A stretch of 64,000 nucleotides of DNA from Clostridia bacterium (GTDB lineage Bacteria > Bacillota > Clostridia > Oscillospirales > Acutalibacteraceae), in the NCBI GenBank assembly GCA_024404025.1, contig JAKSQP010000003.1, positions 62,001-126,000 on the forward strand. Direction: 5' to 3'. Shown in pieces: positions 17,400-25,795 of this stretch. The translations under genes were made by a program, and so were the position numbers. The notes under the pieces were generated by a model, which searched no databases, was not told where the DNA came from, and saw nothing but the letters and a program-made list of their open reading frames with translations. Positions within the stretch are counted from its first letter, which is position 1. Each line of letters opens with the position of its first letter.

Positions 17400-18149
17400 G
17401 TGAAACGAAAAAAAGCAGATTTCAGTAATTTTCTTCTGACATCTCCCGTGCCTTGTCAGTCGGATGCTTCATCATCAGAAAATGACGGCAATCCCGGCGG
17501 CAGAAGCCTTTTTGATTCCGGCTCAATAACCGTTCAGAAGGGGAATAAGCTTATCCATTGCATAACGGTTATCGGCCAGATCGAAGGCCATTATTTTCTT
17601 CCGCCGCAAAATAAAACAACAAGATACGAGCAGGTCATTCCGCAGCTTGTTGCGATTGAGGAAAGCGAAGAAATCGACGGTTTGCTGCTGATTCTCAACA
17701 CCGTCGGCGGCGATATTGAAGCAGGGCTTGCAATTGCGGAGCTGATTTCCGGAATGAAAACCCCGACAGTTTCCCTTGTGCTCGGCGGAGGTCATTCAAT
17801 CGGAGTTCCTCTTGCAGTATCGGCAGACCGTTCATTTATTGTTCCCTCCGCAACGATGACTGTGCATCCGGTCCGGATGAACGGGCTTGTGCTGGGAGTT
17901 CCGCAGACTCTTGCATACTTTGAGCAGACGCAGGAGAGGATAGTCGATTTCGTTACAAGGCATTCCGGAATTTCCGCAGAAAGATTCCGTGAGCTGATGC
18001 TTGCAATGGGCGAGCTTGTTATGGATGTGGGAACTGTTCTGACAGGAGAATCGGCAGTAAAAGAGGGAATAATCAACTCAATAGGCGGTCTTTCCGATGC
18101 GCTTGACTGCCTTTATGATATGACTGAAAATAATATTCCGAAAGGATGA
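17400..18149 (+). CDS. tepA: ClpP-like serine protease, TepA family
   Basis: A 249-residue member of the ClpP/crotonase fold. The [16 protein letters not shown] segment precedes the nucleophile region [17 protein letters not shown] (Ser near 143), with the catalytic His in [10 protein letters not shown]. Bacillus TepA (translocation-enhancing protein) is encoded directly upstream of spoIIIE, exactly as here. The GTG start at 17400 follows AAAGAAAGGG. The N-terminal 60 residues are poorly conserved. The physiological substrate is not known. Confidence 0.85.
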   Translation: MKRKKADFSNFLLTSPVPCQSDASSSENDGNPGGRSLFDSGSITVQKGNKLIHCITVIGQIEGHYFLPPQNKTTRYEQVIPQLVAIEESEEIDGLLLILNTVGGDIEAGLAIAELISGMKTPTVSLVLGGGHSIGVPLAVSADRSFIVPSATMTVHPVRMNGLVLGVPQTLAYFEQTQERIVDFVTRHSGISAERFRELMLAMGELVMDVGTVLTGESAVKEGIINSIGGLSDALDCLYDMTENNIPKG

Positions 18150-18155
18150 AATAAA

Positions 18156-20708
18156 GTGGCAAATACCGCCTCAAAAAAACCCGATACACGGGCAAAAAAG
18201 AAAACCGGCTCTTCTTCCGAAACTCCGGAAAAGAAAAAGCCGAAAACCGAAGAACAGTTAATGACAAATCATCAGACTTATGCGCTGATAATCGGCGCAA
18301 TAGGTCTTTTTCTGCTGTTCGTTGATATTATTGAGGGAGAAAGCGTATGGCTTTTCCTTCATAATTCAATGTTCGGCTTGTTCGGATTTTGCGCATATAT
18401 TGTTCCGTTTATTTTGTTTTATGTTACCTTTGTGCTTGCTGTTGATAAGAAAATGACTACTCTTGCAGGCAATCTTATCAGCACGGGGATCCTTACGGTG
18501 CTTATCTGCGGATTGATACATATTTTCTCAAATATATCCGAATATTTTTCCGAATCCTTAATAGTTCAGATCAGCGATGCTTGGGATAAAGGCGGATATT
18601 CGCTTGCAAGCGGCGGCGTTATAGGTGCGATTTTCGGAGGACTTGTCGGCAAATTATTCGGCAAAACGGGCGCAATCATAACTTTGCTTTTGCTTACCTT
18701 TGTTGTCATTATGATCTTTACGGGCACAACTCTGCGCTCTCTGTTTTCCGTTATAAGAAAGTTCGCAAAGGGAGTCGGCTCATTCACGAATGAAAAAATC
18801 GAACAGACAAACGAAAAAATCGAACAGATAAAAGAAGAGAGGGAAGAGAAAAAAAGCTTCAGACCTCCGCAGAAGCCGACTGTTTCCGCAGACGATATTC
18901 CCGTTCCGGTTGAGCTTGCGGAGCCTGATCCGATCCCGAAGCTCAATATAGAAGCCGATATTCCCGATATACCCATCACAAAGCTTGATGATTCCGAAGA
19001 CGGAGAAGCCGTTGAAGAGGTTGTCAGCGAAATTATGAATACCGCTCCGAAAACAAGAAAAAGAACTAAAAAAGAGCCTTCAATGCCGGAGGGCGAGCCT
19101 GAAAAGGCGGATGCCGATGTTCCTGCAGAAAACGGCGGAGCTTATGTTTTTCCGCCTATTGACTGCCTTAATAAAGTTGAAAATGACGGCAAAGTTGACA
19201 GCATGGAAGAAATGCAGATGGGGGCAAGAAAGCTTGTTTCTACCCTTGAAAGCTTCAAAATCAATGTTGAAATTTCAAATATCTGCAGAGGACCTTCGGT
19301 CACAAGATATGAGCTTGTGCCGGAAGCAGGCGTAAGAATCAGTAAAATCACAACTCTTTCCGATGACCTTGCTCTCCGCCTTGCCGCAAAGAGCATAAGG
19401 ATAGAAGCTCCGATTCCGGGCAAATCCGCTATCGGAATAGAAGTTCCCAACAGCGCAAAATCTATGGTTTCAATGAGAGAAATCATTGATACGGAGCAGT
19501 TCAGAAGCGCCAAGAGCAAGCTGAATGTTGCTCTCGGAAAAGATATTACCGGCAATATCATCTGCGCCGACCTTACGAAAATGCCGCATCTTCTTGTTGC
19601 CGGCACAACTGGCTCGGGCAAATCTGTATGCCTCAATTCGATGATAATCAGTATTCTTTATAACGCAACTCCCGACGAGGTCAAGCTCCTTATGATCGAC
19701 CCGAAAGCCGTTGAATTCACTATTTATAACGGCATTGCTCACCTTGAGGTTCCCGTTGTTTCTCAGCCGAGAAAGGCGGCAGGTGCGCTGAGCTGGGCGG
19801 TTGGCGAAATGGAGCGCCGTTATCAGCTCCTTGCGGAAAATTCCGTCAGAGATATCAAGGGCTTCAATGCACTATGCGAAACAAGAGAAGACCTTAAGAA
19901 GATGCACCATATCGTTATCTTCATTGATGAGCTTGCCGACCTTATGATGACCTCTCCGAAAGAGGTTGAAGATTCTATCTGCCGTCTTGCTCAAAAGGCC
20001 AGAGCTGCGGGAATTCATCTTGTTATCGCAACGCAGAGACCCTCCGTTGATGTTATTACAGGTATAATCAAAGCGAATATCCCGAGCCGAATCGCTCTCT
20101 TCGTTTCATCGCAGATCGATTCAAGAACAATTCTTGATGCAAGCGGAGCCGAAAAACTTCTCGGCAACGGCGATATGCTCTTCTCTCCCGTAGGTTCATC
20201 GAAGCCGACAAGAGTTCAGGGCTGCTTCATTTCAGACCGTGAGGTCGAAAATGTTGTTGATCATATCAAGGGTCAGATGCAGTCTACATATAATGAAGAA
20301 ACAATGAAAGAAATCGAAGCCAAGGCTGCTGCATCTGAAAACGCAAACAAGGGCAGCGACGATGACGATGAAGACAGCGACTGGGATCCCGTTCTCAACG
20401 AGGCTGCCGAAATCGTTATCAATGCCGGAGGAGCATCAACAACAATGCTTCAGAAAAAGCTCAAGCTCGGCTATGCGAGAGCTTCGAGAGTTATTGATCA
20501 GCTTGAAGAAAAGGGCATTATCGGTCCCTCAAACGGCGCAAAGCCGAGAGAAGTTCTCGTTTCAAAACAGCAGTGGTATGAGATGCAGGCGCTCGCTGAC
20601 GGCGCAAGCGCAAATGAAATCCTTGCCGCTCCGGATATCGACAGTATGTTTGCAGACGATGACGATCATGCGGGCAGCGACGATTTTGAAGATGATTCTG
20701 ATTTTTAG
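18156..20708 (+). CDS. spoIIIE: DNA translocase FtsK/SpoIIIE
   Basis: An 850-residue septal DNA pump. The N-terminus is basic, with four to five membrane helices between about 45 and 195. An acidic/Pro linker runs to about 340, then the alpha/beta motor domains. Walker A GTTGSGKSV lies near 484-492, and the HIVIFIDELADLMM Walker B near 585. The C-terminal gamma winged-helix (about 745-810, YARASRVIDQLEEKG) reads orienting sequences. A long Asp-rich stretch precedes gamma, and another ends the protein. It starts with GTG, 7 bases after tepA. In a spore former it moves the chromosome into the forespore. Confidence 0.95.
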   Translation: MANTASKKPDTRAKKKTGSSSETPEKKKPKTEEQLMTNHQTYALIIGAIGLFLLFVDIIEGESVWLFLHNSMFGLFGFCAYIVPFILFYVTFVLAVDKKMTTLAGNLISTGILTVLICGLIHIFSNISEYFSESLIVQISDAWDKGGYSLASGGVIGAIFGGLVGKLFGKTGAIITLLLLTFVVIMIFTGTTLRSLFSVIRKFAKGVGSFTNEKIEQTNEKIEQIKEEREEKKSFRPPQKPTVSADDIPVPVELAEPDPIPKLNIEADIPDIPITKLDDSEDGEAVEEVVSEIMNTAPKTRKRTKKEPSMPEGEPEKADADVPAENGGAYVFPPIDCLNKVENDGKVDSMEEMQMGARKLVSTLESFKINVEISNICRGPSVTRYELVPEAGVRISKITTLSDDLALRLAAKSIRIEAPIPGKSAIGIEVPNSAKSMVSMREIIDTEQFRSAKSKLNVALGKDITGNIICADLTKMPHLLVAGTTGSGKSVCLNSMIISILYNATPDEVKLLMIDPKAVEFTIYNGIAHLEVPVVSQPRKAAGALSWAVGEMERRYQLLAENSVRDIKGFNALCETREDLKKMHHIVIFIDELADLMMTSPKEVEDSICRLAQKARAAGIHLVIATQRPSVDVITGIIKANIPSRIALFVSSQIDSRTILDASGAEKLLGNGDMLFSPVGSSKPTRVQGCFISDREVENVVDHIKGQMQSTYNEETMKEIEAKAAASENANKGSDDDDEDSDWDPVLNEAAEIVINAGGASTTMLQKKLKLGYARASRVIDQLEEKGIIGPSNGAKPREVLVSKQQWYEMQALADGASANEILAAPDIDSMFADDDDHAGSDDFEDDSDF

Positions 20709-20726
20709 TCCTCGGAGGTAAACCGT

Positions 20727-22601
20727 ATGAGCGGCTTTTTACCCGTTACAAAAGAAGAAATGATAAGCAGGGGATGGGAAACGGCTGATTTTGTTTATGT
20801 CAGCGGCGATGCCTATGTTGACCATCCCGCCTTCGGTGCAGCCATAATAACCCGTGTTCTTGAGAATGCGGGTTTTAAAGTTGCGTTCCTTGCTCAGCCG
20901 GATTGGCGCAAAAAAGATGATTTTATGCGCTTCGGAAGACCCCGCCTCGGATTTCTTGTTTCAAGCGGAAATATTGATTCGATGGTTGCACATTATTCCG
21001 TTGCGAAAAAAAGGAGAACTGCCGATTCATACAGTCCCGGCGGAAAAACGGGTCTTCGCCCTGACAGAGCGGTTATAGTTTACTGCAACAAAATCCGTGA
21101 GATTTACGGTGATATTCCCGTGATCATCGGTGGCCTTGAAGCGTCATTAAGGCGTTTTGCGCATTATGACTATTGGGATAATAAAATTCGCCGCTCGATT
21201 CTTTTTGATTCGCAGGCAGATCTTCTTTCATTCGGAATGGGTGAAAGATCAATGCTTGAAATTGCGAAAAGACTTGATGCAGGCGATGATATTTCAACGA
21301 TTCACGATGTCAGAGGAACCTGTTACAGCGTGGATGTCCGGGAAACTCCGTATTCGGGAGCAGAATGCCCCTCGTTTGAAAATGTCTGCAATTCCAAAAA
21401 AGAATATGCCGTTTCCTGCCGTATTCAGCAGGATGAGCAGGATTTTTTTCGCGGCAAAGTGATAAAACAGCGCCACGGAAACCGTATGCTCGTTCAGAAT
21501 CAGCCTTCAATGCCTCTTACGCAGGATGAACTTGATTCGGTATATGCTTTGCCTTTTATGCGGACTTATCATCCGATGTATGAAAAAGACGGCGGTGTGC
21601 CCGGCATAACGGAGGTCAGATTTTCAATTACACATAACAGGGGCTGTTTCGGCGCCTGCAATTTCTGCTCTCTTGCCTTCCATCAGGGCAGATATATAAC
21701 CGCAAGAAGCAAGGAATCAATATTAAAAGAAGCAAAGCTGCTCACTTCTCTGCCCGATTTCAAAGGATATATTCACGATATAGGCGGGCCGACTGCCAAT
21801 TTCCGTCAGCCGTCATGCGTGGGGCAGGAGGGAAGAGGACTCTGCAAAGGAAAAAAGTGCCTTGCTCCGAAGCCGTGCCCGAATCTTGTTTCCGATCATT
21901 CGGAATATCTTGATATTCTTCGCTCTGTCCGTTCGCTTCCGAAAGTGAAAAAAGTGTTTATCCGCTCCGGAATCAGATATGATTATCTGCTCGAAGACCG
22001 TGACGAAACCTTTTTCCGTGAGCTTGTTGCAAACCATGTCAGCGGCCAGCTCAAGGTTGCTCCGGAGCATTGTTCGGCGGCTGTGCTTGATAAAATGGGC
22101 AAGCCTCATATCGAAGCCTATATTAAATTTTCAAAGAAGTATTTCGAGTTCAGCAATGCGGAAAATAAAGAGCAGTATCTTGTGCCGTATCTTATGTCTT
22201 CCCATCCGGGAAGTACCCTTAAGGATGCGGTTGAGCTTGCTCTGTTTCTTAAAAAGAACGGCATAAGACCGGAGCAGGTGCAGGATTTTTATCCGACACC
22301 CGGCACGGTTTCGACCTGTATGTTTTATACCGGAACAGACCCTTACACAATGCAGGAAGTTTATGTTGAAAAAGATCCTCACGGAAAGGCTCTTCAAAGA
22401 GCGCTTCTTCAGTATTACGATCCGAAAATGAGTGATCTTGTTCGTGAGGCATTGAAAAAAGCCGGAAGGAATGACCTTATCGGTTTATCGGCGGGATGTC
22501 TTGTAAAACCCGATCCGAAGCAGAATAACCGGGCAATCAGACCGGATCAGAAGAGAAATGGCGGAAAATATGAAAAAAAGAGCAGGCAAAAAATCAGATA
22601 A
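20727..22601 (+). CDS. YgiQ-family radical SAM protein (UPF0313)
   Basis: A 624-residue radical-SAM protein. The N-terminal cobalamin-domain-like region is followed by the cluster motif RGCFGACNFCSLAFHQGR (CxxxCxxC) near residue 305, then the family sequence DIGGPTANF and a CKGKKCL...PKPCPN cysteine group near 372-390. The C-terminus is shorter and more basic than in Escherichia coli YgiQ. The reaction is unknown. CGGAGG precedes ATG 20727. The last 44 bases overlap the next gene. Confidence 0.9.
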   Translation: MSGFLPVTKEEMISRGWETADFVYVSGDAYVDHPAFGAAIITRVLENAGFKVAFLAQPDWRKKDDFMRFGRPRLGFLVSSGNIDSMVAHYSVAKKRRTADSYSPGGKTGLRPDRAVIVYCNKIREIYGDIPVIIGGLEASLRRFAHYDYWDNKIRRSILFDSQADLLSFGMGERSMLEIAKRLDAGDDISTIHDVRGTCYSVDVRETPYSGAECPSFENVCNSKKEYAVSCRIQQDEQDFFRGKVIKQRHGNRMLVQNQPSMPLTQDELDSVYALPFMRTYHPMYEKDGGVPGITEVRFSITHNRGCFGACNFCSLAFHQGRYITARSKESILKEAKLLTSLPDFKGYIHDIGGPTANFRQPSCVGQEGRGLCKGKKCLAPKPCPNLVSDHSEYLDILRSVRSLPKVKKVFIRSGIRYDYLLEDRDETFFRELVANHVSGQLKVAPEHCSAAVLDKMGKPHIEAYIKFSKKYFEFSNAENKEQYLVPYLMSSHPGSTLKDAVELALFLKKNGIRPEQVQDFYPTPGTVSTCMFYTGTDPYTMQEVYVEKDPHGKALQRALLQYYDPKMSDLVREALKKAGRNDLIGLSAGCLVKPDPKQNNRAIRPDQKRNGGKYEKKSRQKIR

Positions 22602-23511
22602 AATTCTTTATATCGTAATCGGTGTTGTAATTTTTATCGCATTTTTCTATTTCGTTCTTGAACACGGAAGCCCCGAAGAGCTTCTTTCGGGATTTGAAAA
22701 TTTGATTGGCATCCCCGGAGGAACGGTTTCGGATGATTTGCGTGTTCAGATAATCGACGTCGGCCAGGGAGATTCCATTCTTGTTGAATGCGGCGGAAAA
22801 TCAATGCTGATTGATGCCGGAGATAACGGCAGCGAGCAGAAGATAATGAACGTTCTTCATTCAAGAAGAATCAGAAAACTGAATTATGTGGTTGCAACTC
22901 ATCCTCACGCAGACCATATAGGCGGAATGCCCGAAATCCTTGAAGAATTCGGCGCAGAGCTTCTGATAATGCCGAAGATTCCGAAGAATCTCGTTCCGAC
23001 ATCTTCAACCTTTGATGCTTTCCTTGATGCGATTGAGAAAAAATGCGATAAGCGTGTTTATTCTTCGATCGGTAAGGTTTATCAGCTCGGCGGCGCAACA
23101 TTTGAAATCGTCGGCCCGATAAATCAGAACAATGAAGATTTAAATGAAAATTCGGTCGTTATCAGACTTGTTTACGGCGAAAATTCATTTTTGCTCACGG
23201 GTGATGCGTCGGGCGATGAAGAAAAGGAAATAATGAATTCCGGAGCAAATACGGATTGCGATGTGCTTAAGGTCGGCCATCACGGCTCGTCAACATCTTC
23301 TTCGGCGGCTTTTCTCAAAAAGGTTTCTCCGGAAATTGCCGTTATTTCCTGCGGCAAGAATAACCGGTACGGCCATCCGAACGGCAATACCGTTAAAAGA
23401 CTTAAAAAGATATGCGGCGGCGTTTACAGAACGGATAAAGACGGCGATGTTGTTATTGTTTCAAACGGCGTTCAGCTTAAAACTTATATTGACGGAAAAG
23501 AGGTTGCATAA
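22558..23511 (+). CDS. Membrane-anchored ComEC/Rec2-like metallo-beta-lactamase-fold hydrolase
   Basis: A 317-residue protein: one N-terminal membrane helix (about 15-36), then an extracellular metallo-beta-lactamase domain. The metal motif ATHPHADHIGGMPE (HxHxDH) lies near residue 114, with LTGDASGDEE near 218, KVGHHGSSTSSS near 239 and NNRYGHPN near 275. This is the hydrolase domain of ComEC without the DNA channel. It is regularly encoded with DUF3006, as here (1-base overlap). A nuclease role is inferred from the fold. An alternative ATG lies at 22570. Confidence 0.85.
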   Translation: MAENMKKRAGKKSDKILYIVIGVVIFIAFFYFVLEHGSPEELLSGFENLIGIPGGTVSDDLRVQIIDVGQGDSILVECGGKSMLIDAGDNGSEQKIMNVLHSRRIRKLNYVVATHPHADHIGGMPEILEEFGAELLIMPKIPKNLVPTSSTFDAFLDAIEKKCDKRVYSSIGKVYQLGGATFEIVGPINQNNEDLNENSVVIRLVYGENSFLLTGDASGDEEKEIMNSGANTDCDVLKVGHHGSSTSSSAAFLKKVSPEIAVISCGKNNRYGHPNGNTVKRLKKICGGVYRTDKDGDVVIVSNGVQLKTYIDGKEVA

Positions 23512-23735
23512 TGTTTTTCAGCATAGACAGAATCGAAGGAAATGTTGCGGTCTGCATAGGCGATATGGGGCAGACGTTTGTTATAAACCTTGATATGATT
23601 GACGGAGAGCCTCACGAGGGAAGCATTCTTTTTGATATAGGAAACGGCAGATTTCTATGCAGCGGAGCCGAAGAAGACAAACGAAGAAAAGAAAATGCAG
23701 AGCGTCTTGAAAGACTTATGCAGGAAGAACAGTAA
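23511..23735 (+). CDS. DUF3006 protein
   Basis: A 74-residue soluble protein beginning MFFSIDRIEGNVAVC, the typical DUF3006 small beta-barrel start, and ending in a charged helix (DKRRKENAERLERLM). Its start overlaps the stop of the ComEC-like hydrolase by one base. DUF3006 almost always accompanies such hydrolases, which suggests a partner or regulator, but no function is established. Confidence 0.8.
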   Translation: MFFSIDRIEGNVAVCIGDMGQTFVINLDMIDGEPHEGSILFDIGNGRFLCSGAEEDKRRKENAERLERLMQEEQ

Positions 23736-23762
23736 TTTTGCATAAAATATATTAAATTTTTC

Positions 23763-23804
23763 AGCAGTATTATTCATTTTTCTCTTGAATAATACTGCTT
23801 TTTA
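23763..23804 (+). terminator. Rho-independent terminator after the DUF3006 gene
   Basis: A perfect 14-bp stem (23763-23776 with 23786-23799) with a 9-base loop, followed by TTTTT. It separates the spoIIIE run from miaB. Confidence 0.9.
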
Positions 23805-23844
23805 TTATATAATAATATAAATGTGTTTTAACGGAGGAATTATC

Positions 23845-25269
23845 TTGTCTTTAACTTCCGATATAAATAAAATTACGGTCTCAATTGAAGAAACCGCAAA
23901 GCAGAATGAATATAAAGAGCTTGTGAAAAGTCTTATCGAAGCAAGGTTTTCTTCTGCTCCGAAAGCTTTTGTGCATACCTATGGCTGCCAGGGCAATGTT
24001 GCAGACGGCGAAAGGCTCAAGGGGATGCTTGAAGAAATGGGCTATGCTCTTGTTGATGAGCTTGAAAATGCAGACCTTGTGCTTTACAACACCTGCGCTA
24101 TCAGAGAACACGCAGAAGACAGAGTTTTCGGCAATGTAGGCGCTCTTAAAAAGATGAAATACGAAAACAGAGAAATGAAAATCGTTCTCTGCGGATGTAT
24201 GATGCAGCAGCAGCACGTTGCAGATAAAATCAGAGCAAGCTATCCGTTCGTTGATATCGTTTTCGGCACTCATGTTATTCACAGACTCCCCGAATTTCTT
24301 TATAAGAGCTTTGCCTCGGGCAGAAAGGTTTATGAGCTTTCCGATAATGACGGCGTTATTTCCGAGGAGCTTCCCGTTCACCGTGACAGCGAATTCAAAG
24401 CATGGATCCCGATTATGTACGGCTGCAATAATTTCTGCACTTACTGCATTGTTCCCTATGTCAGAGGCAGAGAAAGAAGCAGAGACCCCGAAACGGTGAT
24501 CAAAGAGGCAAAGGAACTTATTTCGAAAGGCTATAAGGAAATAACTCTGCTTGGTCAGAATGTCAATTCCTACGGCAAATATCCCGATTACGGCTGCAAT
24601 TTTGCAACCCTTCTCAAACGTCTTAACGATATTGAGGGTGACTTTACGATAAGATTTATGACCTCTCATCCGAAGGACTGCACGCATGAGCTGCTTGACA
24701 CAATGGCAGAATGTGAAAAGGTCGCAAAGCATCTGCATCTTCCGTTCCAGAGCGGAAGCAACAGAGTGCTTAAAGAAATGAACAGAAGATATACAAGAGA
24801 AAAATATCTCGAACTTCTCAATTACGCTTATTCGGTTATGCCGGAGCTTTCGGTAACGAGCGATGTTATAGTCGGCTTCCCGGGCGAAACATACGGGGAA
24901 TTTCTCGAAACGGTTTCTCTCGTTAAAGAAGCAAATTTCACTTCAATGTATACTTTCATTTATTCTCCGAGAGAGGGAACAAAAGCGGCAAAAATGCCGG
25001 ATCCGGTTTCAAGAGAAGAAAAAGGAAAGTGGCTCCGTGAGCTTATTGAAGCGCAGGAGGTCATTGCGGCTGAAAGAACCGCTTCAATGGTCGGCAAAAC
25101 TTACAGAGTTCTTTGCGAAAGCATAAGCAAGGGCGGACTTATTGAGGGAAGGACCTCCGGCAACATTATTATTGAATTTCCTGCCGATGCTTCGGTGATC
25201 GGCAGTTTCCGCAAGGTGACCGTTACGGAATCTTTAACATGGATTCTTCGCGGAGAGCTTTCGGAATAA
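23845..25269 (+). CDS. miaB: tRNA-2-methylthio-N6-dimethylallyladenosine synthase
   Basis: A 474-residue radical-SAM methylthiotransferase acting on i6A37 of tRNA. The N-terminal UPF0004 domain has three cluster Cys (YGCQGN, NTCAIREHAEDRVFGN, LCGCMMQQ). The SAM motif is GCNNFCTYCIVPYVRGRERSR near residue 195, and a C-terminal TRAM domain ends the protein. The frame is open from ATG 23821, but ACGGAGGA is placed seven bases before TTG 23845, and the upstream ATG has no site. TTG is therefore the likely start. The substrate-making enzyme MiaA is encoded 5 kb downstream. Confidence 0.95.
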   Translation: MSLTSDINKITVSIEETAKQNEYKELVKSLIEARFSSAPKAFVHTYGCQGNVADGERLKGMLEEMGYALVDELENADLVLYNTCAIREHAEDRVFGNVGALKKMKYENREMKIVLCGCMMQQQHVADKIRASYPFVDIVFGTHVIHRLPEFLYKSFASGRKVYELSDNDGVISEELPVHRDSEFKAWIPIMYGCNNFCTYCIVPYVRGRERSRDPETVIKEAKELISKGYKEITLLGQNVNSYGKYPDYGCNFATLLKRLNDIEGDFTIRFMTSHPKDCTHELLDTMAECEKVAKHLHLPFQSGSNRVLKEMNRRYTREKYLELLNYAYSVMPELSVTSDVIVGFPGETYGEFLETVSLVKEANFTSMYTFIYSPREGTKAAKMPDPVSREEKGKWLRELIEAQEVIAAERTASMVGKTYRVLCESISKGGLIEGRTSGNIIIEFPADASVIGSFRKVTVTESLTWILRGELSE

Positions 25270-25302
25270 ATCAAATATTTTTTCAGTTAGGAGAAAACAA
25301 AC

Positions 25303-25719
25303 ATGGATGTAATCGCAAAAGCAAGAGAACTCGGAGCAGTTCTTCAGCAGGATGAACGTTACGCAAAGCTCAATGAGGCTCAGAAGGCCTGCGAATCAGA
25401 TGCAGCTCTTAATGATCTCATCGCAAGAATGCAGTTTATTCAGATGTCATTTCAGCACGAGGCATCAAAAGAAGACAGAAACGAAGAAACACTTCAGTCT
25501 CTCGATAAGGAATACGGCGAGGTTTATACGCAGATCATGGCAAATGACAATATGGCTGCCTATGAAGCCGCAAGAGGCGAAATCGACGAGCTTATGAAGA
25601 AAATAAACGCTATTTTTGCTCTCTGCCTTCAGGGAGAAGACCCCGCAACCTGCGAGCCTGCGGAAGAGCATGAACACAATTGCAGTGGTGAATGCTCAAG
25701 CTGCGGCGGCTGCCACTGA
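25303..25719 (+). CDS. YlbF/YmcA-family protein with Cys/His-rich tail
   Basis: A 138-residue protein. The first 110 residues are helical and match the YlbF/YmcA family (ARELGAVLQQDERYAKLNEAQ), whose Bacillus members form the Y-complex that tunes RNase Y and affects competence and sporulation. It sits directly after miaB, as in Bacillus (ymcB-ymcA). The last 20 residues hold three His and five Cys arranged as EHEHNC..EC..CGGCH, which suggests metal or Fe-S binding; the Bacillus complex is reported to carry Fe-S clusters. Confidence 0.82.
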   Translation: MDVIAKARELGAVLQQDERYAKLNEAQKACESDAALNDLIARMQFIQMSFQHEASKEDRNEETLQSLDKEYGEVYTQIMANDNMAAYEAARGEIDELMKKINAIFALCLQGEDPATCEPAEEHEHNCSGECSSCGGCH

Positions 25720-25732
25720 TTTTAAAATGATG

Positions 25733-25763
25733 TTTCCGGATGCGGAAGATCCGTATCCGGAAA
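25733..25763 (+). terminator. Strong hairpin between ylbF and mutS
   Basis: A 14-bp stem (25733-25746 with 25750-25763, one G-T pair) with a 3-base loop. A T-run (25773-25778) begins about 9 bases later, so it may act as a partial terminator or a processing/stability structure ahead of mutS. Confidence 0.5.
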
Positions 25764-25795
25764 TATGCGGGATTTTTTGAAAGGTACGGATTTTT

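Noticed and set aside
23881..24738. A 285-codon minus-strand frame inside miaB
   Set aside because: Antisense shadow of the conserved radical-SAM domain; Cys/Phe-rich composition with no motif.
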